A stretch of DNA of 64,000 bases from CADEED01 sp036677145 (GTDB taxonomy: Bacteria; Pseudomonadota; Gammaproteobacteria; Steroidobacterales; Steroidobacteraceae), in the NCBI GenBank assembly GCA_036677145.1, contig JAKFFF010000027.1:1-64000 (forward strand), given 5' to 3'. Position 1 is the stretch's first letter, and each line of letters starts with the position of its first letter. Shown here one piece after another: positions 16,923 to 24,858 of this stretch. Below the pieces are notes generated by a model. It made no database searches. It saw nothing but the letters and a program-made list of their open reading frames with translations, and was not told the origin of the DNA. The translations under genes and the position numbers were made by a program.

Positions 16923-16936
16923 GGAAACCGGTGTCA
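16923..16936. promoter_or_regulatory. Probable LacI-family operator between the hydratase-like and pectate lyase genes
   Basis: GGAAACCGGTGTCA, identical to the copy before kduI, sits in the divergent promoter region: 27 bp before the lyase ATG and 52 bp before the hydratase-like TTG. One bound repressor could therefore control both directions. Confidence 0.65.
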
Positions 16937-16962
16937 TCCACAATGGGTTCGCGGGACATTAC

Positions 16963-18234
16963 ATGCCAAGTCGTTGTTTCTGGGTCCTGGTTCTTTTGTT
17001 CTCGCAGATGGCCGCCGGCGCCGCATCGCCGCTCGCATTTCCCGGCGCCATGGGGGCGGCGGCCACGACACCCGGTGGCCGGGGCGGCGAAATCCTGCGT
17101 GTCACCACACTCGCGGCAACCGGACCCGGCTCATTCACCGAGGCCGTGCGGAAGGCCGGCCCCCGGATCATCGTGTTCGAGGTCGGCGGCGTCATCGATC
17201 TGGCGGAAAACACTGTGCGGATCACGGAGCCTTACCTGACCATCGCGGGCCAGACGGCGCCCGCGCCGGGCATCACTTTCATTCGCGGCGGCATCGACAT
17301 CACGACGCACGATGTGGTCGTCCGGCACATCCGCGTGCGTCCTGGTGATGGCGGACGCCCGAAGCTTTCGGGCGCTGACTACGACGCGATCTCGACCATT
17401 GGCGCGCGCGACGTGATCGTCGACCACTGCTCGCTCACGTGGGCGACCGACGAGAACCTCTCGGCATCGGGTCCGCGCTTCACCGGCAAGACGCCCGAGG
17501 AGTGGCGCAAGGGCACTTCGCACCGGATCACGTTCAGCAACAACATCATTGCCGAAGGCCTGGCGGATTCCGTGCACGTCAAAGGCGAGCACTCCAAGGG
17601 CTCGCTGATTCACGACAACACGTCGGACATCCTCATCGTCGGCAACCTCTACGCGCACAACAAGGAACGATCGCCGCTGTTCAAGGGAGGCGCGCGCGGC
17701 GCGATCATCAACAACCTGATCTACGACCCGGGTCCGCGCGCGATTCACTACAACCTGATCGCCGAGGAGTGGGGCGATCAGCCCTACCAGACCGGAGAGA
17801 TCGCCCTCATCGGCAATGTCTTGCGGGCCGGGCCGTCGACGCCAGACAAGATTGCGCTGGTAATGGCCGGCGGTTCGGGCGACCTGGCGCTGTATGAGCG
17901 CGACAATCTCGCGGTCGACGCGCTCGGCAATCCGCTGCCGATGCGCGGCTCGTATACGACCGCGCCGATCAGGATCCTCAAACTACCAGCCCCGGACATT
18001 CCGGGCGTGACCCCTCTGCCGGCGCGTGACGTGCAGGACTCGGTCATCAGGAACGCCGGAGCGTTCAACACCCAGCGCGATGCGGACGACGCGCGCATCG
18101 TCGCGAATGTCATCGAAGGGCGCGGCGCGATCATCGATTCGCAATCCGTCATCGGCGGTTATCCAAAAGTGGCGCCGACCTCCCGGCCGTTCGACCCCGC
18201 CGCCTGGAATCTCGAGGACATGACCGCGAAGTAA
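16963..18234 (+). CDS. Secreted pectate lyase-like polysaccharide lyase
   Basis: 423 residues with a signal peptide (hydrophobic core WVLVLLFSQMAAGAA) and a right-handed parallel beta-helix of the pectate lyase type. Typical strands are GGRGGEILRVTTL, RIIVFEVGGVIDL, LTIAGQTAPAPGITF, DAISTIGARDVIVDHCSLTWATDEN and the asparagine-rich NNIIAEGLADS and NNLIYDPG. These enzymes cut polygalacturonate by beta-elimination and need Ca2+. The ATG before PSRCFW puts the signal peptide at the N-terminus. The operator just upstream ties it to the kdu genes, whose substrates its products become. Confidence 0.85.
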   Translation: MPSRCFWVLVLLFSQMAAGAASPLAFPGAMGAAATTPGGRGGEILRVTTLAATGPGSFTEAVRKAGPRIIVFEVGGVIDLAENTVRITEPYLTIAGQTAPAPGITFIRGGIDITTHDVVVRHIRVRPGDGGRPKLSGADYDAISTIGARDVIVDHCSLTWATDENLSASGPRFTGKTPEEWRKGTSHRITFSNNIIAEGLADSVHVKGEHSKGSLIHDNTSDILIVGNLYAHNKERSPLFKGGARGAIINNLIYDPGPRAIHYNLIAEEWGDQPYQTGEIALIGNVLRAGPSTPDKIALVMAGGSGDLALYERDNLAVDALGNPLPMRGSYTTAPIRILKLPAPDIPGVTPLPARDVQDSVIRNAGAFNTQRDADDARIVANVIEGRGAIIDSQSVIGGYPKVAPTSRPFDPAAWNLEDMTAK

Positions 18235-18263
18235 AGAGCGTGGCGCCGGGCGCCGCGACGCGT

Positions 18264-19241
18264 TCATGGTGTCGCGGAAGAATCGCTGAGCGCCCAGGCT
18301 CTTACGAGTTCGGGCCACGCGGACGAATCGAGTCCGTTCACACCGCGCATGCCGAAACCATGTCCGCCGCGATCGAACAGGTGCAGCGCGCTCGGAACAC
18401 CCGCCTTGCGCAGCGCCGCGTACATGAGCCGCGAATTTTCCGGTAGCACACTCGAATCATCGGCCGCGTGAATCAACAGCGTGCGCGGAGTCTTGCCGGT
18501 GACATTCGAATCGGGGGAATACCGCGCGAGATCCGCGGGACGAACACCCGCGGCCAGCAACTGTTCGACGGATCCCGCGTGCGCGTTCGGCCCCGTGGTT
18601 GCGATGACCGGATACATCAGCACCGCGAAATCCGCACGCGCCGGCAACTCGTCCGTGGCGTCGTATCGCGGATACCGGAGCTGCGGCTCGGTGATGAGCC
18701 GTGCCACGACATGACCGCCCGCCGAAAAACCGATGACCCCGATACGGCCGGGCTGCGTGCCATGCGCGATGTGCCGCTCCCTCAGCAAGCGCAGCGCGCG
18801 CATCGCGTCGTGCACGGGCGCATCCGCGCCCGCGGCCCAGCCATCGGCCGGCATCCGATACCGAAGCACGGCCGCGGCGAAACCGCGCTCGGCAAACCAT
18901 TCGGCGGATTCGAATCCTTCCTTGTCGAGCACGACGCGCACGTACGCGCCGCCCGGCACGATGAGCAGCGTGACGCCATTCCACGCGCCCTTCGGCTCGA
19001 ACAGCCGCATCAATGGGCGAGTCACATGCCGTGCGATTCGATCGCGCAGCGGCCCGTCCGGCGCGCGCTCCAGCAATTCTTCGCGCACCTTGACGCCTTC
19101 GGCTCCGGGCGCGCCATCCGGCCACAACTCGACCACCTTGCCGCCGGGTTCCGGTGTCGGAACGGAAGCCGCCTGCGCTGGAGCAAACATGTACATGGTC
19201 GCGACGAGGATGAGCTGACGTAAAAACGTGAAGAACTTCAT
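18264..19241 (-). CDS. Secreted alpha/beta-hydrolase esterase (BD-FAE / acetyl esterase type)
   Basis: 325 residues with a signal peptide (MKFFTFLRQLILVATMYMF, cleavage after AQA). The alpha/beta-hydrolase parts are an oxyanion segment (LLIVPGGAYV), the nucleophile elbow GFSAGG, an acid residue in HAADDSSV and the catalytic His in GGHGFGM. The family deacetylates plant polysaccharides or hydrolyses feruloyl and other esters in the periplasm. It is convergent with the pectate lyase, so removal of acetyl or methyl groups from pectin is a reasonable guess. Confidence 0.8.
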   Translation of the reverse strand: MKFFTFLRQLILVATMYMFAPAQAASVPTPEPGGKVVELWPDGAPGAEGVKVREELLERAPDGPLRDRIARHVTRPLMRLFEPKGAWNGVTLLIVPGGAYVRVVLDKEGFESAEWFAERGFAAAVLRYRMPADGWAAGADAPVHDAMRALRLLRERHIAHGTQPGRIGVIGFSAGGHVVARLITEPQLRYPRYDATDELPARADFAVLMYPVIATTGPNAHAGSVEQLLAAGVRPADLARYSPDSNVTGKTPRTLLIHAADDSSVLPENSRLMYAALRKAGVPSALHLFDRGGHGFGMRGVNGLDSSAWPELVRAWALSDSSATP

Positions 19242-19341
19242 GGAGCCGGAGTATGCCGCTCTTCGTATCGCTGGCGTCCTACACCGGGAATCGCCACATT
19301 TCGACTGTCCGCCCGGGGCGGTATGCAGGCACATTGTGTAC

Positions 19342-20151
19342 ATGAGAATCAGCTTGCCATTCGCCGCGGCCGCGGCCGCGCTATTTCTGTTCAGTGCCTG
19401 TGAATCGGTCCGCACGACGAGCGCCGGTGCGGTTGGCGTGGACCGCAAACAGCAAATGCTCGTGCCCACCGAGACGATCGAGCAGGGCGCCGCGGAAGCC
19501 TACGAAGCCGAGCTCAAGACGGCGCGCGACAAGGGTGTGCTCAACTCCGACACCGCGCAGCTCGCCCGGGTCACCAACATATCGAAGCGCCTCGTGGCCG
19601 TGACGCCGGTGTTCCGCCCGGACGCGACTTCGTGGAAATGGCAGTTCAACGTGCAGAAGACGCCGGAACTCAACGCGTATTGCATGCCCGGCGGACGCAT
19701 CATGGTGTACAGCGGTCTCATCGATAAGCTGAACCTGTCCGACGCGGAGCTCGCCACGGTGCTTGCTCACGAAGTGGCACATGCGCTGCGCGAACACACG
19801 CGCGAGCGCGTGTCGCGCGCATATGCGCAGCAGCTCGTGTTGTCCGGCGCCGCGGCGGTCGCGGGAGTGAGCGAAGCGACCGCGAACATGGCCGGCATGG
19901 TTGCGGAGGTCACGTTCCAACTGCCTTTCAGTCGCGATCAGGAATCCGAGGCGGATCGCATCGGCCTCGAGCTGATGGCGCGCGCGGGTTACGACCCCAG
20001 CGCCGCGCTCACCCTCTGGCAGAAGATGGCCGCCGCGGAATCGTCGGGCACACCGAAATTCCTGAGCACGCACCCGGCGCCGAAGGAGCGCATCAAGGAC
20101 ATCGAAAAACTGCTGCCGCGGGTGATGCCGCTGTACGCGCAGCAGCGTTGA
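19342..20151 (+). CDS. M48-family zinc metalloprotease lipoprotein
   Basis: 269 residues. A lipobox (FLFSAC, acyl-acceptor Cys20) predicts anchoring at the periplasmic face. The zinc-binding HEVAH is at residues 143-147 and the third ligand in DQESEADRIGLELM. Members such as LoiP, YcaL and BepA take part in outer-membrane protein quality control. The start was set at the ATG directly before the signal peptide; the frame is open further upstream without recognisable sequence. Confidence 0.88.
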   Translation: MRISLPFAAAAAALFLFSACESVRTTSAGAVGVDRKQQMLVPTETIEQGAAEAYEAELKTARDKGVLNSDTAQLARVTNISKRLVAVTPVFRPDATSWKWQFNVQKTPELNAYCMPGGRIMVYSGLIDKLNLSDAELATVLAHEVAHALREHTRERVSRAYAQQLVLSGAAAVAGVSEATANMAGMVAEVTFQLPFSRDQESEADRIGLELMARAGYDPSAALTLWQKMAAAESSGTPKFLSTHPAPKERIKDIEKLLPRVMPLYAQQR

Positions 20152-20161
20152 ACCGTGCTTG

Positions 20162-20614
20162 TCAGCCTGGCGCCGCGGCTTCGATCGCGCGCCGGAATGC
20201 CACCAGGGGCGGCAGGGCCGCCAGCAATTTCTCCGGAGAGAGCGGCTTGCGCGCGACCCATACGGGCGCATGAGCGAGCCACGGAACTTCCGCGTTGGCT
20301 GGGTCGCCGGTGAGGATGATCGTCGGCACCGCATGACCTAACAATCTTGCGAGATGCTCCGCGACCTCCGTGCCCGTGAGGCCGCCGCCGAGATGGTAGT
20401 CGGCGATCAGCACGTCGAGCCGGCCGCGCAGCGCTTCGGCCAGCTGCAGCGCGTGTTCGCCGGAGGCCGCTTCCCGCGTTTCGTAGCCCGCCGCACGCAG
20501 CAGCAGCGCGGTCGAACGTCGCACTGGTTCATCGTCGTCGACGTGCAGGATGACGCCGCGCGCCGCGGCTTGCGGATCGACCAATGGAACGACGGTGGCG
20601 GATTGCGCGGGCAT
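20162..20614 (-). CDS. Single-domain response regulator
   Basis: 150 residues: a receiver domain with acidic DDDE (ILHVDDDEPVRR), phospho-acceptor Asp in VLIADYHLGGG, Thr in ILTGD and Lys in VARKPLS, with no output domain. Such proteins act as phosphate relays or bind a partner. The start is the ATG before PAQSATVV, which has GGAG-like sequence upstream; a longer frame exists but adds unconserved residues. It is last in a run of four same-strand signalling genes headed by a FixL-like kinase. Confidence 0.75.
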   Translation of the reverse strand: MPAQSATVVPLVDPQAAARGVILHVDDDEPVRRSTALLLRAAGYETREAASGEHALQLAEALRGRLDVLIADYHLGGGLTGTEVAEHLARLLGHAVPTIILTGDPANAEVPWLAHAPVWVARKPLSPEKLLAALPPLVAFRRAIEAAAPG

Positions 20615-20787
20615 CCTTGACTCCGCTTCTACGTTTGGCGAAGGGCATTGTTCACGAGTTGCCGTGCGCCGCGCCTCCGCACTTTTACGGATGTCGTGGA
20701 GCGCGCACAGGTTCGCGACTGTCCGGCGCATCATCGCGAATGAATGTGAACACCGCGTGTCGGCGAATCGCCGGGGCCGCAGCGGCG

Positions 20788-21192
20788 TCAGCGCGTGGCG
20801 CGCGTGACCTCGTCGCAGAGGGTCGCATACGAGGGCGGGATTTCGATCACGGCCGTCGCGCCATGACGCATCGCCGAGACCGCCTCCGCGACGTCATCGG
20901 GATCCGTGATGACGAATATCGGCAGGCTGCGGTTCCGGCCGCGAGCTTCCTGTAGAAACTCATCGATCGGTTCTTCCTGCAGGTCGTCCGCGATGACCAG
21001 GCAGCCAGCCTCGCTGGATTGCGCGAGCGCCGATTCGAGAGTCGTTGGCCAGATGACGTTCTGGAACTGGCTCAGCGCGCGCAGTACGTCACGCGTCCGC
21101 TGTGAGGATTGTCCTGCAACGATGATCGGGCGCACGCGCTCAGGCCCGCCGTTGCTAGCGGCGTCGTCGATGTATTCATTCGACTCGGCCAT
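20788..21192 (-). CDS. Degenerate receiver-like domain protein
   Basis: 134 residues that follow the receiver fold: PIIVAGQ strand, CLVIADDL where the phospho-acceptor strand should be, IFVITDPDDVAEAVSAMRHGATAVIEIP for strand 4 to strand 5. The last stretch mirrors the G-D/M-A-V-xA-M-x-x-G-A pattern of FixJ/NtrC receivers, but the invariant Lys before the final Pro is replaced by Glu-Ile, and the N-terminal acidic pair is missing. It is therefore probably phosphorylation-independent or an adaptor. It lies between a FixJ-type regulator and a single-domain receiver. Confidence 0.6.
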   Translation of the reverse strand: MAESNEYIDDAASNGGPERVRPIIVAGQSSQRTRDVLRALSQFQNVIWPTTLESALAQSSEAGCLVIADDLQEEPIDEFLQEARGRNRSLPIFVITDPDDVAEAVSAMRHGATAVIEIPPSYATLCDEVTRATR

Positions 21193-21264
21193 CCCGGCGC
21201 GAGCATTGCACCCGTCCCTGCACTGTTAAATACGTACTTGTGTCCCCCTCCCGGAAACGGGGCC

Positions 21265-21879
21265 TTAGGGCGGGGCAATCGTCATCATCATGCGGACCAA
21301 TTCCGCCAGCGACGAGGCCTCCATCTTCTGCATCACGTGCGCGCGATGGATCTCGACCGTCCGCTGACTCACGCCGAGATCGCTCGCCACCATTTTGTTT
21401 GCCTTGCCCTGCGTCACGAGCTCGAGCACCTCGCGTTCGCGCGGACTCAGTGACGCCAGACGTTCGCGAATCCGGTCGGTGTGACGCAGCCGGGCGCGGT
21501 TCTCGGTGTCGCGCGCGAGGGCGCGTTGCACACGGTCGAGCAAGTCCTGGTCGCGGAAGGGTTTCTGCAGGAAATCGAAGGCACCGTGCTGCATGGCCTC
21601 GACCGCCATCGGAATGTCGCCGTTGCCGGTGATGAAGATGACCGGAATCGTCGCGCCCCGCACGTTCAATTCCTGCTGCAGTTCGAGACCGCTCATGCCC
21701 GGCATGCGAACGTCGAGCAGCAGACAGCCGCCCTGGGTCGCGTCGTAACGCGCCAGGTAGTCCTGCGCCGATGCTTCCACTTCGGCATTGATCCCGGCGG
21801 ATTTGAGCAGCAACCGGAGTGAGTTGCGCACCGCATCATCGTCGTCGACCACGATTACGGTTTGCGGCGAGTCTTTCAT
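21265..21879 (-). CDS. FixJ-type response regulator (receiver plus LuxR helix-turn-helix)
   Basis: 204 residues. The receiver has VVDDDDAVR, phospho-Asp in LLLDVRMPGMSGLELQ, Thr in FITGNGDIPMAVEAM and Lys in FLQKPF; the output domain is LuxR/FixJ-like (LSPREREVLELVTQGKANK then SQRTVEIHRAHVMQKM). It overlaps the kinase gene upstream by the 4-nt ATGA, so it is the cognate regulator. In rhizobia the FixLJ pair responds to oxygen; here the target genes are unknown. Confidence 0.9.
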   Translation of the reverse strand: MKDSPQTVIVVDDDDAVRNSLRLLLKSAGINAEVEASAQDYLARYDATQGGCLLLDVRMPGMSGLELQQELNVRGATIPVIFITGNGDIPMAVEAMQHGAFDFLQKPFRDQDLLDRVQRALARDTENRARLRHTDRIRERLASLSPREREVLELVTQGKANKMVASDLGVSQRTVEIHRAHVMQKMEASSLAELVRMMMTIAPP

Positions 21880-23378
21880 CGCGGGGTCTCCTGGGCGGCT
21901 GGAAGGATGAAGAAGAAGCAGGCGCCGCGCGGGTTGTTAGCCCGGTATTCCAGGCGCGCATCATGCGCCTTGATGATCGAGCGGCTGATCGCGAGCCCCA
22001 GGCCGGTGCCGGTGGGCTTCGTCGTGAAGAATGGTTCGAAGATCCGGTCCTCGGTGTCGCGTGGCAGCCCGGGTCCCAGGTCGCTGACCGATACCTCGAC
22101 GTCGCCGCTGTCGACGCGGCGCGTGGCGATACGCACTTCGAAAACCGTGCCACCCTGTTCGCGGCTGGCCTCGAGCGCGTTGTGCACCAGGTTCATGAGC
22201 ACCTGCTGGATCTGCACGCCATCGACGGTCACGCTCGGCAGTTCGTCCGCCAGGTCGAGCGCGAGCGCGCCGTCGTGCACGCGCGCGTCGCTCGCGAGCA
22301 GCGCATGCACTTCGCGAATCAGTCCGTTGATGTCCTGGGTCTCGCGGCGTACGTCCTCATTGCGTACCAGCGAGCGGATCCGCTTGATGATCTCGCCGGC
22401 GCGCAGTGCCTGGCCGGCGATCTGCTCGATGGCGCCCGCGATTACCGGTATGTCCGGAGTGCTGGAACGAATCATGCGCGTGCACGCCTGTGCGTAGTTG
22501 GCGATGGCCGCGAGCGGCTGATTCAGCTCGTGCGAAATTCCCGCGGCCATTTCGCCCATCGTGGCGAGCCGCGAAACGTTGTTCATGCGTTCGAGCGCGC
22601 GGTGCGCCTCGTTTTCCGCGCGGCGCTGATCGGTCATGTCCTCGCCCGAGAGCATGACGCCCGTCGCCAGGTCGTTGGTGTCACGCAGCGCGACGCAACG
22701 CCAGGTGATGAGCCGGTCTTCTCCGGCCGCCGAACGCACGTGGTACTCGCATCCCTGGGGCTCATCGTCGTCCCGCACGACCACCGTGCGAAACGCGGCG
22801 CGCGCCAGCGCGCGATCGTCGGGCGCGACGCAATTGTCCACCCAGCTGCTGCCGACGATGTCGGCGCTTTGCTTGCCGAGCACGCGCACCGCGCGCTGAT
22901 TCACGAGACGCACGATGCCCGTGCGATCGGTGGCCACCAGCATCACCTGCGCGAGATCGAGATACAGGCGGTTGAGCTGACGCTCCTTCTCGAGTGTCGC
23001 GAGCGCCTTGCGGCGCAACGAAGTGTCGTGCAGGTGGCCGACGAACAGCGGCGGATCCGTATTCGGGATGCGCCCGACGCTCAGGAATACGGAGAATTCG
23101 CTGCCGTCGCGATGCACGACCCGCACGTCGCGCCCCCGCCCCAGCACGCGCGATTCACCGTCCGCGAGATAATTGCGGAGGTGGCTGTCGTGATACGCGC
23201 GGTCCGCCGGGGTCATCAGCAGACTCACATTGCGCCCGATGGCATCCGCGGCGCGATAGCCGAACATTTCCTCCGCGGACCGGTTGAACGCGGTTATGCG
23301 GCCGCGATCGTCCATGATGACGACCGCGTCGACGGTTGCGTCCAGCAGTGCGAGTACTTCCGGAGTCGGCGATGACAT
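21876..23378 (-). CDS. FixL-like PAS sensor histidine kinase, probable heme PAS domain
   Basis: 500 residues, no membrane segment: PAS 1 (about 8-125), PAS 2 (about 135-250), HisKA with the acceptor His in AGISHELNQPLA and an HATPase domain (LVHNALEA, DLGPGLP, GTGLGLAIS). PAS 1 matches the oxygen-sensing domain of FixL: His63 in a HDSxL context aligns with the heme ligand, and Arg83, exactly 20 residues later, aligns with the FixL distal Arg in G-x-G-R. Start: the ATG before SSPTPEV; an ATG 30 nt upstream is possible. The kinase overlaps its FixJ-type regulator. Confidence 0.85.
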   Translation of the reverse strand: MSSPTPEVLALLDATVDAVVIMDDRGRITAFNRSAEEMFGYRAADAIGRNVSLLMTPADRAYHDSHLRNYLADGESRVLGRGRDVRVVHRDGSEFSVFLSVGRIPNTDPPLFVGHLHDTSLRRKALATLEKERQLNRLYLDLAQVMLVATDRTGIVRLVNQRAVRVLGKQSADIVGSSWVDNCVAPDDRALARAAFRTVVVRDDDEPQGCEYHVRSAAGEDRLITWRCVALRDTNDLATGVMLSGEDMTDQRRAENEAHRALERMNNVSRLATMGEMAAGISHELNQPLAAIANYAQACTRMIRSSTPDIPVIAGAIEQIAGQALRAGEIIKRIRSLVRNEDVRRETQDINGLIREVHALLASDARVHDGALALDLADELPSVTVDGVQIQQVLMNLVHNALEASREQGGTVFEVRIATRRVDSGDVEVSVSDLGPGLPRDTEDRIFEPFFTTKPTGTGLGLAISRSIIKAHDARLEYRANNPRGACFFFILPAAQETPR

Positions 23379-23442
23379 GCCGGCCAAAGATACCCCGGGC
23401 CCGCGCATGGTTGTTGATGGCCCTCGCGGGCCGGCGGGGATT

Positions 23443-23697
23443 TTATTCGCGCGGCTTGCCGGAAACCGTGCGCAATAGTTTCGCGTCCACTTCCGCTTCG
23501 GCCGCCAGCCAGTCCCCGGTTTCGTGCCCGGGGGCGAATCCGCGCTTTTCCGCGCGGAAATACGCGGCTTCGGCGATCAGCGCGGCGCGCTGCTCGGGGC
23601 CTACGAATTTCGAAGGAGCCGCCTTTTTCCGGGGCGCGGCGGACTTGCGCGGCGCGCGGGTCCGGCTCGTGGACGACTGATTTTTCTCGCTGGGCAT
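23443..23697 (-). CDS. DUF2934 small basic protein
   Basis: 84 residues: a lysine/arginine/alanine-rich N-terminal tail (histone H1-like in composition), then a DUF2934 domain of about 35 residues (IAEAAYFRAEKRGFAPGHETGDWLAAE). Function of the family is unknown. The start is the ATG before PSEKNQSS. It lies 64 nt upstream of the FixL-like kinase on the same strand. Confidence 0.75.
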   Translation of the reverse strand: MPSEKNQSSTSRTRAPRKSAAPRKKAAPSKFVGPEQRAALIAEAAYFRAEKRGFAPGHETGDWLAAEAEVDAKLLRTVSGKPRE

Positions 23698-23801
23698 CGG
23701 CAAATCCTCAGGGTTTGTATGGCGCAGGCCGCGGTTCATTTTCCATATCCCCGCGGACGCTGGGCGTGGGCTTGTTCGTGGCAGCCTCAACTTTTCTCAC
23801 G

Positions 23802-24788
23802 TCAGCCGGGCAACACCGGCATGGTCAACACCTGCACGCCGCGGCCGGCCCGTGAAACGCGCGATGAAAAATCCGCGGACTTCACCACGAGCAGATCGGT
23901 GTTCACCGCATCCATCACGAACTCCGCCGTGTTCCCGATGAAGAACCGCTTGAGACCCGAACGCGATACCGCGCCCAGCGCGACGATCGCGCTGCGTTCG
24001 CGCTTCGCGATCCGCGGAATGACTTCGTCGGGGCGGCCGGTCACCAGGTGGCAGTGACTGCGCTTCACGTCGAAGCCGTCGACGATCCGGTCGAGTCCCC
24101 GGCGCGCCGCGCGTTGCATTTCGTCGCGGCCCATCGCGATATCGAGGACGGGACCGTCGGGCATCGCCGGCAGGATGGGCACGGAGGGCAGCACCACGTG
24201 CACGGCGTGCAACTCGCCGTGCAGCGCATGCACGAGCTGCGCGCCCGCGCGCAGGATCTGCCGGTCGAGATTCGCCGGCTTCGCGAATGCGTGCGAAGGA
24301 TCGACCGCCGCGAGCACGCGTGGCCGGTGATACAGGCGCCGGTTCTTCACCAGCAGCAGCGGCACGGGGCACAGCCGCAGCAGCTCCCAGTCCGTATAGG
24401 AAAGCAGCCAGCGCGCGCGGCGATGTCCGCCGTGATGATTCTCCGCGACGACCAGGTCGGCGCCGATCCGTTGCGCCTTGCGGATGATGGCTTCGTAAGG
24501 CGGGAAGTCCCAATCGGCGGCGACGTCGACGTCGATGCCGTGTTTGCGAATGCGTGCCGCCAGTTTCTCGAGCTGCTCGCGGCGCGCCGACTGCACTTCG
24601 CGTTGCCAGGATTTCAGATCGATGCCGCGGCCTTGCAGCGCCTCGGCGTACACCGGCGTCGCGATGTTGTGAAACAGTGTGAGTTGCGCGTTGAGGCCCT
24701 TTGCAATCTGGGCCGCCTTGTTCACCGCAGGCAATGAACGTCCGCCCGGATCTTTAACCGCGACGAGGATTCGGCGTATCGGTTGCAT
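23802..24788 (-). CDS. Tandem universal stress protein (UspE type)
   Basis: 328 residues made of two Usp domains. Domain 1 starts RRILVAVKDPGG and ends CPVPLLLVKNR; domain 2 starts VLAAVDPSHAF and contains the ATP-type loop ALGAVSRSGLKRFFIGNTAEFVMD before the last strand DLLVVKS. In UspE-like proteins only one domain keeps the G-2x-G-9x-G-S/T motif; domain 1 here (ENHHGGHRRARWLLSYTDW) has the UspE-like variant. Likely a cytosolic stress or low-oxygen survival protein. The start is the ATG before QPIRRIL. Confidence 0.88.
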   Translation of the reverse strand: MQPIRRILVAVKDPGGRSLPAVNKAAQIAKGLNAQLTLFHNIATPVYAEALQGRGIDLKSWQREVQSARREQLEKLAARIRKHGIDVDVAADWDFPPYEAIIRKAQRIGADLVVAENHHGGHRRARWLLSYTDWELLRLCPVPLLLVKNRRLYHRPRVLAAVDPSHAFAKPANLDRQILRAGAQLVHALHGELHAVHVVLPSVPILPAMPDGPVLDIAMGRDEMQRAARRGLDRIVDGFDVKRSHCHLVTGRPDEVIPRIAKRERSAIVALGAVSRSGLKRFFIGNTAEFVMDAVNTDLLVVKSADFSSRVSRAGRGVQVLTMPVLPG

Positions 24789-24858
24789 GCATCGAGGGTG
24801 CACGCGCGCCACCCCGCGCCGCATTCGTATGATCACGTATCCGCGTGTAGGCGAATGC

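Noticed and set aside
16872..16943. Longer N-terminus of the hydratase-like protein from an ATG at 16943
   Set aside because: It reads through the operator and lacks a ribosome site; TTG at 16871 has AAGGG at the right distance.
16891..16962. Longer N-terminus for the pectate lyase-like protein
   Set aside because: It would bury the signal peptide behind 24 residues and place the operator inside the coding sequence; the ATG at 16963 starts the signal peptide directly.
21819..23375. A 518-codon open frame antisense to the FixL-like kinase
   Set aside because: Its sequence is low-complexity (His/Arg/Glu/Ala-rich) without any family motif; it is the GC-rich shadow of a kinase gene whose motifs are all readable on the other strand.
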